A stretch of DNA of 49,759 bases from an uncultured Bacteroidota bacterium (GTDB lineage Bacteria > Bacteroidota > Bacteroidia > Chitinophagales > Chitinophagaceae): NCBI GenBank assembly GCA_903874055.1, contig CAIQQR010000038.1:1-49759 (forward strand), given 5' to 3'. A program made the position numbers and the translations under genes. Positions within the stretch are counted from its first letter, which is position 1, and the number at the start of each line of letters is the position of its first letter. Shown here in pieces: positions 7,689 to 16,599 of this stretch. The notes under the pieces were generated by a model. That model saw only the letters and a list, made by a program, of their open reading frames with translations. It did not search any database and was not told the DNA's origin.

Positions 7689-8945
7689 ATGAAAAATCTA
7701 AAACCAATTTTCTTATTTGTAGTAGTAATTTTAGCATTGAACTTGAATGCACAAAGTAATGCAGGATTAAAATTACCAGAAGGATTTAAAGCAACTTTAT
7801 TTGCAGACACTATTGGTAGTGCAAGACATATTGCTGTTACTAAAAGTGGAGTGGTTTTTGCAAAATTAATGTACCCAAATAAAGCAGGAAAAAGTATTAT
7901 CCGTTTGGAGGATGCTAATAAAGATGGTATTGCAGATAAAATTAATGGCTGGGCAAATTACGGAGGTACCGGAATTTTTGTAAAAGGAAAAGATTTATAT
8001 GCAACATCTGATAATGATGTGTATTTATATCAGTTAAATGATAATGATGAAGTTGTTAATCCATCAAGTCCAAAGACCATTGTTAAAGGACTGATTGCAA
8101 AAAATCAACATGCTTCAAAATCAATCACATTGGATGGCGATAATAATGTGTATGTAAATATTGGCGCATATTCAAACGCTTGCCAAGAAAAAGATAGAAC
8201 AGCTGGCTCAAAAGGTATGATGCCTTGTCCAATTTTAGATTCAGCAGGTGGTATTTGGAAATTTAGTGGCACCAAAGAAAATCAAGTATATGGTGATGGT
8301 AAAAGATATGCTACTGGACTACGTAACGTTGTTGGTTTAGATTGGAACACACAATCCAATTCATTATTTGTTATGCAACATGGTCGTGATCAATTAAATA
8401 GTTTTTACCCAACCCTATATAATGATGCTCAAAATGCAGAATTGCCAGCAGAAACTATGTATGAGTTACATGAAGGAGATAATGCAGGATGGCCATATGT
8501 TTACTTTGATCCTTATCAAAAGAAAAAAATATTGGCTCCGGAATATGGTGGTGATGGTAAAAAAGAGGGTGGAGAAAATGCTTTAAATCCAACTGTATTT
8601 TTCCCAGCACATATGGCACCAAACGGTTTGTTATTTTATACTGGCGATCAGTTCCCAGCTAAATATAAAAATGGGGCATTTATTGCATTTCACGGTTCTT
8701 GGAATAGAGCTCCTTTGCCTCAAGAAGGTTATTTTGTTGCCTTTGTACCATTTAAAAATGGAAAACCAAATGGAGAATGGGAAATTTTTGCCAACGGATT
8801 TTCTGGTTTAGCAGACGGTGAAAAAGTAACTAATGTTAGAAAAGTAAAATCAAGACCATGTGGTTTAGCACAAGGACCGGATGGTTCATTGTATGTGAGT
8901 GATGATGCAAGAGGTTCTATTTTTAAAATTAGTTACGCTAAATAA
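7689..8945 (+). CDS. Exported sorbosone-dehydrogenase-like (PQQ-type) beta-propeller oxidoreductase
   Basis: A signal peptide (about 21 residues, ending LNLNAQ) precedes a soluble-glucose-dehydrogenase/L-sorbosone-dehydrogenase fold. Visible motifs include LPEGFKATLFAD, the EF-hand-like DANKDGIAD, YATGLRNVVGLDW, MQHGRDQL, YELHEGDNAGWPYVYFDP, HMAPNGLLFYTGDQFP and FHGSWNRAPLPQEGY. Relatives oxidise sugars or aldoses in the periplasm, and many are assumed to use PQQ; whether this one does is unknown. The next gene is a cytochrome c, a natural electron acceptor. It sits inside the his operon with no promoter of its own that I can see. No PQQ synthesis genes are in the window. Confidence 0.85.
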   Translation: MKNLKPIFLFVVVILALNLNAQSNAGLKLPEGFKATLFADTIGSARHIAVTKSGVVFAKLMYPNKAGKSIIRLEDANKDGIADKINGWANYGGTGIFVKGKDLYATSDNDVYLYQLNDNDEVVNPSSPKTIVKGLIAKNQHASKSITLDGDNNVYVNIGAYSNACQEKDRTAGSKGMMPCPILDSAGGIWKFSGTKENQVYGDGKRYATGLRNVVGLDWNTQSNSLFVMQHGRDQLNSFYPTLYNDAQNAELPAETMYELHEGDNAGWPYVYFDPYQKKKILAPEYGGDGKKEGGENALNPTVFFPAHMAPNGLLFYTGDQFPAKYKNGAFIAFHGSWNRAPLPQEGYFVAFVPFKNGKPNGEWEIFANGFSGLADGEKVTNVRKVKSRPCGLAQGPDGSLYVSDDARGSIFKISYAK

Positions 8946-8994
8946 AGCACAATATTATAATTCAACTTTTTAATAGTTTATTCAACAAAATTTT

Positions 8995-9393
8995 ATGATG
9001 GCAAAGCAATTACCAATTTTATTTTTATCAGTTTTGTTTTTTACTGTTTCAGTTAACGCGCAGGACTTAGTAAAAGGTAAAAAAATATATGAAACTAGGT
9101 GTTTGGCTTGCCATCAAGCGGATGGTGGGGGTGTTCCTAATATGAATGCTCCATTAGACGGATCTAGTAATGTGGTTGGAAATAATATTGCTCGATTGGT
9201 TAAAATAATAAAAGGAGGCTATAGTGAAAAAATAGCTTTGGATGGTTATTATTACAACAATGTGATGACGGCTAATCCTGATTTAAAAGAGGAGGATATT
9301 GCAAATGTGTTAAGTTATGTTAGAACAAGCTGGAGTAATAAAGCTTCAAAAGTGACGGTTGCGCAGGTGCAAGCAGCGCAGCGTAAAAAATAA
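8995..9393 (+). CDS. Exported class I-type cytochrome c
   Basis: This 132-aa protein has a signal peptide (ending near VNAQ) and one haem c site, Cys36-Leu-Ala-Cys39-His40, in a typical KGKKIYETRCLACHQADGGG context. Met91 (NNVMTAN) is the likely distal haem ligand, and a C-terminal helix with EEDIANVLSYVR closes the fold. It would carry electrons in the periplasm, plausibly from the preceding dehydrogenase. Two ATGs are adjacent at 8995 and 8998; either would serve. Its gene is 49 bases after the dehydrogenase and 29 before hisB, so all are probably on one transcript. Confidence 0.9.
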   Translation: MMAKQLPILFLSVLFFTVSVNAQDLVKGKKIYETRCLACHQADGGGVPNMNAPLDGSSNVVGNNIARLVKIIKGGYSEKIALDGYYYNNVMTANPDLKEEDIANVLSYVRTSWSNKASKVTVAQVQAAQRKK

Positions 9394-9422
9394 AAAAAGT
9401 AAAGTTAAATACAAAGCTGAGC

Positions 9423-10553
9423 ATGAAACCAATTCTTTTTATAGATCGTGATGGTGTTATTTTAGAAGAGCCTAAATCGGATTATCAAATTGATAGTATC
9501 GAAAAAACAAGTTTTATTCCAGGTGCTATTAGCTACTTGGGTAAGATTGCTAATGAATTTGGATTTCATAAAGTAATGGTTACGAATCAGGATGGTTTGG
9601 GTACTGAAAGTTATCCAAAATCAAGCTTTGAGCCTTTTCAACAATTAATGTTACGTACGCTAGCTGGGGAGGGATTTGTATTTGATGAAATTTTTATTGA
9701 TGATACATTTGCTGCAGATAATAAACCTACACGTAAGCCAGGTACAGGCATGTTAATGCATCTTTTGAATAATGTTCATTATGATATTCACAATTCATTT
9801 GTGATTGGAGATAGATGGAGTGATATTGCATTGGCAAAAAACATTGGATGTAAAGCAATTTATCTAAAGTCACCTTTACACGAATTAACAGAAGCGCAAG
9901 CATTGGAATTAAGAACAACCATTGCGTTTGAAGCAAATAATTGGGAGGAAATTTATAGTTTTTTAAAATTGGGTTTAAGAAAGGTATCCCATACTCGTAA
10001 TACCAAGGAAACTAAAATTAGTGTGGAATTGAATTTAGATGGGAAAGGAGATGCAAAAATCGAAACTGGTTTGGGCTTCTTTGATCATATGTTAGAACAA
10101 ATTGCACGACATGGTGCATTGGATTTAATTATTAAATGTGATGGCGATTTGCATATTGATGAGCATCATACTATTGAAGATGTGGGTATTGCTTTGGGAG
10201 AAGCCTTTGCTTTAGGTTTAATGGATAAAAGAGGGATGGAGCGCTATGGATATGCTTTACCAATGGACGAAGCAGAAGCAAAAGTATTAATTGATTTTGG
10301 AGGAAGAAATTGGATAGTTTGGGATGCCGAATTTAAACGTGAAAAAATAGGAGAAATGCCTACCGAAATGTTCTTCCATTTTTTCAAGTCTTTTAGTGAT
10401 GCTGCTAAAGCCAATTTAAATATTAGTTGTAAAGGAGACAATGAACACCATAAAATAGAAGCAATTTTCAAAGCATTTGCTAAATCTATAAAAATGGCAG
10501 TTAGACGTAATCCAGACAGCGATGCGTTGCCTAGCACAAAAGGTGTTTTATAA
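9423..10553 (+). CDS. hisB: Bifunctional histidinol-phosphatase / imidazoleglycerol-phosphate dehydratase
   Basis: This is a fusion of two his activities. Residues 1 to about 170 form a HAD-type histidinol-phosphate phosphatase with the DxD nucleophile pair Asp8/Asp10 (FIDRDGV) and GDRWSDIALAKNIG. Residues about 185-376 are imidazoleglycerol-phosphate dehydratase with the metal-binding GFFDHMLEQIARHG and DEHHTIEDVGIALGEA motifs and the second histidine cluster NEHHKIEA. The fused form occurs in enterobacteria and is common in Bacteroidota. It is the last his gene before the trp leader, and the his genes resume at hisH nearly 7 kb later. Confidence 0.97.
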   Translation: MKPILFIDRDGVILEEPKSDYQIDSIEKTSFIPGAISYLGKIANEFGFHKVMVTNQDGLGTESYPKSSFEPFQQLMLRTLAGEGFVFDEIFIDDTFAADNKPTRKPGTGMLMHLLNNVHYDIHNSFVIGDRWSDIALAKNIGCKAIYLKSPLHELTEAQALELRTTIAFEANNWEEIYSFLKLGLRKVSHTRNTKETKISVELNLDGKGDAKIETGLGFFDHMLEQIARHGALDLIIKCDGDLHIDEHHTIEDVGIALGEAFALGLMDKRGMERYGYALPMDEAEAKVLIDFGGRNWIVWDAEFKREKIGEMPTEMFFHFFKSFSDAAKANLNISCKGDNEHHKIEAIFKAFAKSIKMAVRRNPDSDALPSTKGVL

Positions 10554-10607
10554 GTTACTAACAAATGATAGCATTTGGCCTAATATTTGTGAATTTAAAT
10601 AGAATTT

Positions 10608-10639
10608 TTTGGCAAGGAAAGCGCAAAACTGTAATTTTG
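10608..10639 (+). promoter_or_regulatory. trp operon promoter (TTTG-N20-TAATTTTG)
   Basis: TTTG at 10608-10611 (end of a TTTTTTG run) is followed after 20 bases by TAATTTTG at 10632-10639, a perfect TAnnTTTG box. Predicted transcription start is about 10644, seven bases before the leader-peptide ATG. It lies in the 97-base gap after hisB, so trp has its own promoter in addition to any read-through from his. Confidence 0.75.
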
Positions 10640-10650
10640 CCTTAGAATAA

Positions 10651-10713
10651 ATGATAATGAAAAAGACAAACAATATTTGGTGGTGGCATACAAACTCCGT
10701 TGGGGTATTGTAG
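10651..10713 (+). CDS. trpL: trp operon leader peptide (20 aa, three consecutive Trp)
   Basis: A 20-codon ORF from ATG (10651) to TAG (10711-10713) encodes M-I-M-K-K-T-N-N-I-W-W-W-H-T-N-S-V-G-V-L. The three Trp codons at 10678-10686 are the stalling site. Trp is rare in proteins, so three in a row directly before a terminator and trpE is strong evidence. A second ATG at 10657 could be the real start; the stalling site is the same. The codons GTT GGG GT after the Trp run (10699-10706) are the antiterminator strand. Confidence 0.92.
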   Translation: MIMKKTNNIWWWHTNSVGVL

Positions 10714-10753
10714 TGACATAACTATTATTGTCAAAATATACATAAACCCCGAC
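10699..10753 (+). promoter_or_regulatory. trp antiterminator (alternative pairing)
   Basis: GTTGGGGT (10699-10706) can pair with ACCCCGAC (10746-10753), eight pairs with one G-U, which removes the core of the terminator's 5' arm. A small TGACA/TGTCA hairpin (10714-10718 with 10729-10733) fits inside. The strand starts 12 bases after the last Trp codon, so a ribosome stalled on Trp leaves it about free, while one at the TAG covers it. Confidence 0.7.
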
Positions 10754-10778
10754 ATCCAATGTCGGGGTTTATTTTTTT
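10743..10778 (+). terminator. trp attenuator terminator
   Basis: A perfect 13-bp stem has arms TAAACCCCGACAT (10743-10755) and ATGTCGGGGTTTA (10759-10771), with a closing three-base loop or two fewer pairs and a wider one. Seven T residues (10772-10778) follow directly. It lies 53 bases before trpE. Confidence 0.93.
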
Positions 10779-10831
10779 CCATTATCGCTCCGCAAAAAAA
10801 AATATTAAAACGAAAGAATTTAAAATAGGAC

Positions 10832-12244
10832 ATGCAAAAGAAGCAAATTACAACTACTGTATCAAGAATGCTTGCGGATACATATACTCCAGTGGGTATT
10901 TATCTGCGATTAAGAGATAGGTTTAGAGATACTATTTTATTAGAAAGCACGGATTCTCATGCTTCTGAAAATAGTTATTCTTTTATTGGGGTGAATGCGA
11001 TTGGTGGAATTGAAATCTCCTCTTTAAATCAGATTGAATATAAATATCCAAATCAGGATCCTGAAAAAGAAACTATTCAAAATGTACATGCCGCACCAGA
11101 TCGTATTTGGGCTTATATGCAACAATATGAAATGAAAGGGCAGGAAGTAAAAGAGGCCGCTTTTGCACAAGGTTTATATGGTTATACAGCCTATGATGCC
11201 ATTCCATTTTTTGATACGATTGAATTTAAAAATGGAGCTGATGCAGTGCCTTTAATGCGTTATCGTCTTTATCAATATGTTATTGCCTTTAATCATTTCA
11301 AAGACGAAATTTTTATTTGTGAAAATAAATTAGAAGGGATTGCTTCCGAATATGATGCTTTAGTTTCTTTTATTAAAAGTAAGGATGTTCCTCAGTATCC
11401 ATTTAGTTTACAAGGCGGTGAAAGTTCAAATTTAACAGATGAAGAATATCGTGAGGCTGTGAAAAAAGGAATTCAGCATTGTATGCGTGGAGATGTTTTT
11501 CAAATTGTATTAAGTAGACGCTTTCAACAATCTTTTCAAGGGGATGAATTTAATGTATACCGTACTTTAAGAAATATCAACCCTTCTCCTTATTTATTTT
11601 TCTTTGATTACGGTGATTATAAATTAATGGGGTCATCACCAGAGGCGCAAATTATAATCAATAATGGGAAAGCAGTCGTGCATCCAATAGCCGGTACCTT
11701 TAAAAGAACAGGGGACGCAATAGTGGATGCGAATATGACACAAAAATTGTTAGATGATCCAAAGGAAAATGCAGAACATGTGATGTTAGTGGATTTAGCG
11801 CGAAACGATTTAAGTAGAGTATGTACCGAAGTACGTGTTAAGCAATATCGTCAAGTACATTATTATAGTCATGTGATTCATTTGGTAAGCGAGGTAGAAG
11901 GGAAGGTTGCTGAAGGATCGAATCCATTTCATTTGATTGCAAAAACTTTTCCTGCAGGTACATTAAGTGGTGCACCTAAGTTTAAAGCCATGCAAATTAT
12001 TGATACCATCGAGCCTACAAAACGTTCCTATTATGGGGGATGTATTGGGTTTGTTGGTTTTAATGGCACTTGTAATCAAGCTATTATGATTCGTACATTC
12101 TTAAGTCAACAAAACACTTTGACTTATCAAGCTGGTGCTGGGGTAGTAGCTGCATCCGTTCCTGAAAGTGAATTGCAGGAAGTAAATAATAAATTGAATG
12201 CTTTAAAAACAGCAATGGTATTGGCAGAAAAAATTCACGATTAA
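10832..12244 (+). CDS. trpE: Anthranilate synthase component I
   Basis: TrpE uses chorismate and ammonia supplied by TrpG to make anthranilate, the first tryptophan step. Residues 36-39 are LLES, the tryptophan-binding feedback motif, so the enzyme should be Trp-inhibited. The chorismate-binding core includes GSSPEAQI, HPIAGTFKRTGD, MLVDLARNDLSRV, FPAGTLSGAPKFKAMQIID and the closing GAGVVAASVPESE. The length is 470 aa. It is the first structural gene after the trp attenuator. The core could also suggest PabB, but LLES and the neighbours settle it as TrpE. Confidence 0.98.
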   Translation: MQKKQITTTVSRMLADTYTPVGIYLRLRDRFRDTILLESTDSHASENSYSFIGVNAIGGIEISSLNQIEYKYPNQDPEKETIQNVHAAPDRIWAYMQQYEMKGQEVKEAAFAQGLYGYTAYDAIPFFDTIEFKNGADAVPLMRYRLYQYVIAFNHFKDEIFICENKLEGIASEYDALVSFIKSKDVPQYPFSLQGGESSNLTDEEYREAVKKGIQHCMRGDVFQIVLSRRFQQSFQGDEFNVYRTLRNINPSPYLFFFDYGDYKLMGSSPEAQIIINNGKAVVHPIAGTFKRTGDAIVDANMTQKLLDDPKENAEHVMLVDLARNDLSRVCTEVRVKQYRQVHYYSHVIHLVSEVEGKVAEGSNPFHLIAKTFPAGTLSGAPKFKAMQIIDTIEPTKRSYYGGCIGFVGFNGTCNQAIMIRTFLSQQNTLTYQAGAGVVAASVPESELQEVNNKLNALKTAMVLAEKIHD

Positions 12245-12276
12245 ACTTTAGAGTTTTAAAAGATAAAAGAGCGCAA

Positions 12277-12846
12277 ATGAAAATATTAGTTTTTGATAAT
12301 TACGATTCATTTACTTACAACTTAGTGCAGTTGATTAAAGAGATTGCAACAGATGCTAAAGTGGAAGTGCATAGAAACGATGAAATTCCATTGGAGGACG
12401 TAAACAGGTTTGATAAAATATTATTATCACCAGGGCCAGGTATACCCTCAGAATCTGGTTTATTATTGCCATTGATTAAAGAATATGCAGCTACTAAATC
12501 TATTTTTGGAGTGTGCCTTGGTCAGCAAGCAATAGGTGAATCCTTTGGTGGGAGCTTGAGTAATTTGAGCAAGGTATATCATGGGATAGCTACTCCAGTG
12601 CATTTGACTACACCATCTATATTATTTGAAGGATTGCCAAATTCATTTAGTGTTGGTCGTTATCACAGCTGGGTGGTAAATGAAAATGATTTGCCAAGCG
12701 ATTTAATAATTACTTCTAAGGACGATGATGGCTATATTATGTCATTAGAACATAAAACCTATGATGTAAAAGGAGTGCAATATCATCCTGAAAGTGTGTT
12801 AACTCCGGAGGGTGCAAAAATCATCGCAAATTGGTTGAAACATTAA
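12277..12846 (+). CDS. trpG: Anthranilate synthase component II (glutamine amidotransferase)
   Basis: A class I glutamine amidotransferase of 189 aa, it releases ammonia from glutamine for TrpE. The oxyanion-hole motif SPGPGIPSESG, the nucleophile Cys80 (FGVCLGQQ) and the His170/Glu172 pair (YHPES) complete the triad. It is not fused to TrpE or TrpD. It starts 32 bases after trpE. Some bacteria share this subunit with folate synthesis as PabA; nothing here excludes that. Confidence 0.96.
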   Translation: MKILVFDNYDSFTYNLVQLIKEIATDAKVEVHRNDEIPLEDVNRFDKILLSPGPGIPSESGLLLPLIKEYAATKSIFGVCLGQQAIGESFGGSLSNLSKVYHGIATPVHLTTPSILFEGLPNSFSVGRYHSWVVNENDLPSDLIITSKDDDGYIMSLEHKTYDVKGVQYHPESVLTPEGAKIIANWLKH

Positions 12847-12888
12847 TATAAATGAGCGTAACTATTTTTTAATGAATGTATTAAAAAC

Positions 12889-13881
12889 ATGAAAAAACTA
12901 TTACAATATTTATTTGAACATAAAACCTTAACCAGGGAACAGGCTAAGGAAGTATTGGTTCAAATTTCGCAGGGTGCTTATAATGAGCATGAAGTAACTT
13001 CCTTTGTGACAGTATTTTTAATGCGTAGTATCACCATTGAAGAATTGATGGGTTTTAGAGATGCTTTATTATCACTTGCTGTTAAAGTGGATTTGGGAGT
13101 AGACAATGCAATGGATATAGTAGGCACGGGTGGTGATGGAAAAGACACCTTTAATATTTCTACTTTAGCTTGTTTTATAGTGGCGGGTGCTGGGCAACCT
13201 ATTGTGAAGCATGGTAATTATGGGGCTTCAAGTGTGAGCGGTTCTTCCAATGTAATGGAGCAGTTGGGGTATACCTTTAAAAATGATCAAGCGCAATTAT
13301 CAAAAGAAGTTAAAGAGGCTGGTATTTGTTTTTTACATGCTCCTTTGTTTCATCCAGCTTTAAAAACGGTGGGTCCCATTCGTCGTAACATTGGGGTACG
13401 CACTTTCTTTAACATGTTAGGACCCATTGTAAATCCTGCTCAACCTAAGTATCAATTAATTGGTGTATATAATTTAGAGATGGCGCGTATCTATAATTAT
13501 GTTTTACAGTCCTTGGGAAAAGAGTTTACCGTAATTAATAGTTTGGATGGCTATGATGAAATTTCTTTAACGGCAGATACCAAAATTGTAACCAATAAAG
13601 GGGAATTTACTTTGTCACCTTACGAGTTAGGCAAAAAACGTGTTATGCAAGAAGAGCTAGCAGGTGGCGCAACAGTGGAAGAAGCAGCAACCATCTTTAG
13701 AAATATTATTCAGGGTAAAGGGACTTGGTCACAAAATGCAGTGGTGTTGGCAAATGCTGCAATGGCTTTAAACTTAACAGGCAAGTATGAAAATTACGAG
13801 CAGGCTTATCAAGCTGCTGTAACTAGTTTAGAATCAGGTGCTGCATATAATTGTTTACAAAAATTAATAAGTCTGCAATAA
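12889..13881 (+). CDS. trpD: Anthranilate phosphoribosyltransferase
   Basis: TrpD joins anthranilate to PRPP to give phosphoribosylanthranilate. At 330 aa it has the glycine-rich pyrophosphate-binding loop GTGGDG (79-84) in DIVGTGGDGKDTFNISTLA, then KHGNYGASS (from 107), and the anthranilate-site region around RRNIGVRTFFNMLGPIVNPA. Its last base overlaps the trpC ATG (TAATG), a coupling arrangement like that of hisG/hisD. Confidence 0.97.
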   Translation: MKKLLQYLFEHKTLTREQAKEVLVQISQGAYNEHEVTSFVTVFLMRSITIEELMGFRDALLSLAVKVDLGVDNAMDIVGTGGDGKDTFNISTLACFIVAGAGQPIVKHGNYGASSVSGSSNVMEQLGYTFKNDQAQLSKEVKEAGICFLHAPLFHPALKTVGPIRRNIGVRTFFNMLGPIVNPAQPKYQLIGVYNLEMARIYNYVLQSLGKEFTVINSLDGYDEISLTADTKIVTNKGEFTLSPYELGKKRVMQEELAGGATVEEAATIFRNIIQGKGTWSQNAVVLANAAMALNLTGKYENYEQAYQAAVTSLESGAAYNCLQKLISLQ

Positions 13882-14666
13882 TGAGTACCAATATTTTAGC
13901 AAAAATTGTAGAGACTAAGTTTGGCGAAGTAGCTGAAAGAAAAAAGCAAATAAGTATTGCACAATTGCAAGCTATGCCTTTGTTTGAAAAACCAGGTAAC
14001 TCTTTAAAAACTAATATACTAGATACCACTAAAAACGGCATTATTGCTGAATTTAAAAGACAATCCCCATCAAAAGGAATTATCAATGCTATGGCTAACG
14101 TTGAAGATGTTGCAAAAGCATATACTCAGTTTGGTGCTTCTGGAATATCTGTTTTAACGGATGAAACTTATTTTGGAGGAAGCCTGGCTGATTTAAGTAT
14201 AGCAGTACAAAATGCTATCCCCGTTTTGCGCAAAGAATTTATCATTGATGAATTTCAAATTATTGAAGCCAAAGCTTATGGTGCTTCTGTAATTTTATTA
14301 ATAGCATCTTGTTTAACTCCAGCTGAAACTAAAATTTTAGCGAGTGTAGCAAAAGGTTTAGGTTTAGAAGTTTTATTGGAATTGCATGACGCATCAGAAT
14401 TAGGCCATGTGTGTGAGGATGTTGATTTAGTAGGGATCAATAATAGGAGTTTAAAATCCTTTGAAGTAAATATTGAACATTCTTTACAATTGAAAAATTT
14501 GTTGCCTAAGGGAAAGCTAAGTATAGCGGAGAGTGGTATTTATGATTTGGCTACTTTTCAATTATTGAAAAAAGAAGGCTTTGACGGATTTTTGATGGGT
14601 GAATATTTTATGAAACAAGAAAATCCTGCAAAAGCATTTCAGGAATTTAGTCAACAAATAAAATAA
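13881..14666 (+). CDS. trpC: Indole-3-glycerol-phosphate synthase
   Basis: TrpC closes the indole ring from carboxyphenylamino-deoxyribulose phosphate in a TIM barrel. Motifs include IIAEFKRQSPSKG (Glu57, Lys59), FGASGISVLTDETYFGGS, VLRKEFIIDEFQI, LLIASCLTP, GINNRSLKSFEV and AESGI. I set the start at the ATG at 13881 (261 aa), which overlaps the trpD stop as TAATG; a longer frame from a TTG at 13851 would run 30 bases into trpD and adds nothing conserved. The enzyme is separate from TrpF, unlike the fused E. coli protein. Confidence 0.96.
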   Translation: MSTNILAKIVETKFGEVAERKKQISIAQLQAMPLFEKPGNSLKTNILDTTKNGIIAEFKRQSPSKGIINAMANVEDVAKAYTQFGASGISVLTDETYFGGSLADLSIAVQNAIPVLRKEFIIDEFQIIEAKAYGASVILLIASCLTPAETKILASVAKGLGLEVLLELHDASELGHVCEDVDLVGINNRSLKSFEVNIEHSLQLKNLLPKGKLSIAESGIYDLATFQLLKKEGFDGFLMGEYFMKQENPAKAFQEFSQQIK

Positions 14667-14693
14667 AATTGAATTTTTAGAAATTATAATAAA

Positions 14694-15353
14694 ATGAGGT
14701 CATTAAAAATTAAAGTTTGCGGAATCACGGATATAAATCAAGCCATTGCATTGGAAGCAATGGGCGTGGACTTTATTGGCTTTATTTTTTATGTACCATC
14801 TAAAAGATATGTATTAAATGGTTTACAGTTGAGTGATATTAAAAATTTTACTCCAATAAATGCTAAAAAAGTAGGGGTCTTTGTAAATGAACCTGTTGAG
14901 CATGTAATAAATATTGTAACAAATGCAGGCTTGGATATGGTGCAATTACATGGGGATGAGGATTTGGAATATTACACACAATTAAGGGCACAATTATTGG
15001 AAGCGTCTTTACAATACGTTCAATTGATAAAAGTATTTAGAGTAGGTGATAAAATGCCCGATTTAGCACCATTTGAAAATAGTGCCGATTATTTTTTATT
15101 TGACACAGACAGTAAAATGTATGGCGGAACAGGTGCTCATTTTAATTGGGAGCTTATAAAAGGAAATGCCATTAGTAAGCCTTATTTTTTAAGTGGAGGC
15201 ATTGGTCCCAATGATTTAGGGGGCATTGAAGTAATGAAAAAAACAAAAGCAGGCATGGATTTGTTTGCTTTGGATGTAAATAGTCAATTTGAACTAGCGC
15301 CAGGTTATAAAAATGTAGAAAAAATTAAATCCTTTATAGATGCACTCATTTAA
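14694..15353 (+). CDS. trpF: Phosphoribosylanthranilate isomerase
   Basis: TrpF performs the Amadori rearrangement of phosphoribosylanthranilate, chemically the same as HisA's reaction. The expected general base Cys9 (KVCGITD) and general acid Asp137 (LFDTDS) are present, with GGTGAHFNW and [11 protein letters not shown] phosphate-binding loops. The length is 219 aa. A true trpF next to a true hisA excludes the shared PriA enzyme known from actinobacteria. The 3' end overlaps trpB by 14 bases. Confidence 0.96.
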   Translation: MRSLKIKVCGITDINQAIALEAMGVDFIGFIFYVPSKRYVLNGLQLSDIKNFTPINAKKVGVFVNEPVEHVINIVTNAGLDMVQLHGDEDLEYYTQLRAQLLEASLQYVQLIKVFRVGDKMPDLAPFENSADYFLFDTDSKMYGGTGAHFNWELIKGNAISKPYFLSGGIGPNDLGGIEVMKKTKAGMDLFALDVNSQFELAPGYKNVEKIKSFIDALI

Positions 15354-16551
15354 CAAGTCAATCAATTATCAAGACCCTAGTGCCGAAGGTTACTATGGTG
15401 ATTTTGGAGGTGCGTACATTCCAGAAATGTTGTACAGCAATGTAGAGACTTTAAAAACGCAGTACTTGCAAATTATGCAGGATCCTGAATTTCAAAAAGA
15501 GTTTCATGCTTTGTTAAAAGATTATGTTGGAAGACCCACTCCTTTGTTTTACGCTGAAAGATTAAGCAAGGAAATTGGTACCCAAATTTATTTGAAGCGT
15601 GAAGACCTTTGTCATACCGGTGCACATAAAATAAATAATACCATTGGTCAAATTTTGTTAGCACATCGTTTAGGTAAAACAAAAATTATTGCAGAAACAG
15701 GTGCCGGTCAACATGGTGTGGCAACAGCAACAGTTTGCGCTTTGAAAGGATTAGAGTGTGTTGTGTATATGGGGGAGAAAGATATTGAGCGACAGGCGCC
15801 CAATGTAGCCCGAATGAAAATGTTAGGCGCGAAAGTAGTACCTGCAACAAGCGGAAGTAAAACCTTGAAAGATGCTACCAATGAAGCTATTCGTGCATGG
15901 ATTAATGAACCTAATGAAACACATTATATTATTGGCAGCGTTGTAGGGCCTCACCCTTATCCAGATATGGTAGCTCGTTTTCAAAGTGTAATAAGTGATG
16001 AGATTCGCAAGCAGTTAAAAGAAAAAACTGGTTCGGAATTGCCAACGCATGTAGTGGCTTGTGTGGGTGGAGGATCAAATGCAGCTGGCGCTTTTTATCA
16101 TTTTTTAAATGAAGAGACAGTGGATTTAGTAGCAGTAGAAGCCGCTGGTCATGGAGTTAATTCTGGATTGAGTGCGGCAACTACACAATTGGGTAAGCCG
16201 GGTATTTTGCATGGAAGTAAAAGTATATTAATGCAAACTGCGGACGGCCAAGTGGTGGAGCCTCACAGTATCAGTGCCGGATTGGATTATCCTGGTATTG
16301 GTCCATTGCATGCATTTTTATATGAAAGCAAGCGAGGAACATTCACTAGTGCCACTGATGAAGAAGCATTACAATGGGCTTTTCATTTATCAGAGATTGA
16401 AGGGATTATTCCTGCATTAGAAACAGCACATGCTTTTGCTATTTTGCCAAAAATGAATTTTAAACCCAATGATGTGGTGGTAGTTTGTTTAAGTGGAAGA
16501 GGGGATAAGGATTTGGCTACTTATATGCAAGTAATGGATATGAAAAAATAA
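15340..16551 (+). CDS. trpB: Tryptophan synthase beta chain
   Basis: TrpB condenses indole with serine using PLP. It has the canonical opening [16 protein letters not shown], the PLP lysine Lys97 in [20 protein letters not shown], the phosphate loop [10 protein letters not shown] and the C-terminal [11 protein letters not shown]. It is the TrpB1 type that pairs with TrpA. The ATG at 15340 lies inside trpF; the next in-frame ATG would remove conserved residues, so the 14-base overlap is real and suggests coupled translation. Confidence 0.97.
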   Translation: MHSFNKSINYQDPSAEGYYGDFGGAYIPEMLYSNVETLKTQYLQIMQDPEFQKEFHALLKDYVGRPTPLFYAERLSKEIGTQIYLKREDLCHTGAHKINNTIGQILLAHRLGKTKIIAETGAGQHGVATATVCALKGLECVVYMGEKDIERQAPNVARMKMLGAKVVPATSGSKTLKDATNEAIRAWINEPNETHYIIGSVVGPHPYPDMVARFQSVISDEIRKQLKEKTGSELPTHVVACVGGGSNAAGAFYHFLNEETVDLVAVEAAGHGVNSGLSAATTQLGKPGILHGSKSILMQTADGQVVEPHSISAGLDYPGIGPLHAFLYESKRGTFTSATDEEALQWAFHLSEIEGIIPALETAHAFAILPKMNFKPNDVVVVCLSGRGDKDLATYMQVMDMKK

Positions 16552-16599
16552 ATTAAACATCAATCAATATCCTTAACCGGATTTTTTAAAGAATAGTAT

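Noticed and set aside
13851-13880. Upstream TTG start for trpC
   Set aside because: It would add ten residues inside trpD with no family similarity; the ATG at 13881 overlaps the trpD stop as TAATG, as at hisG/hisD.
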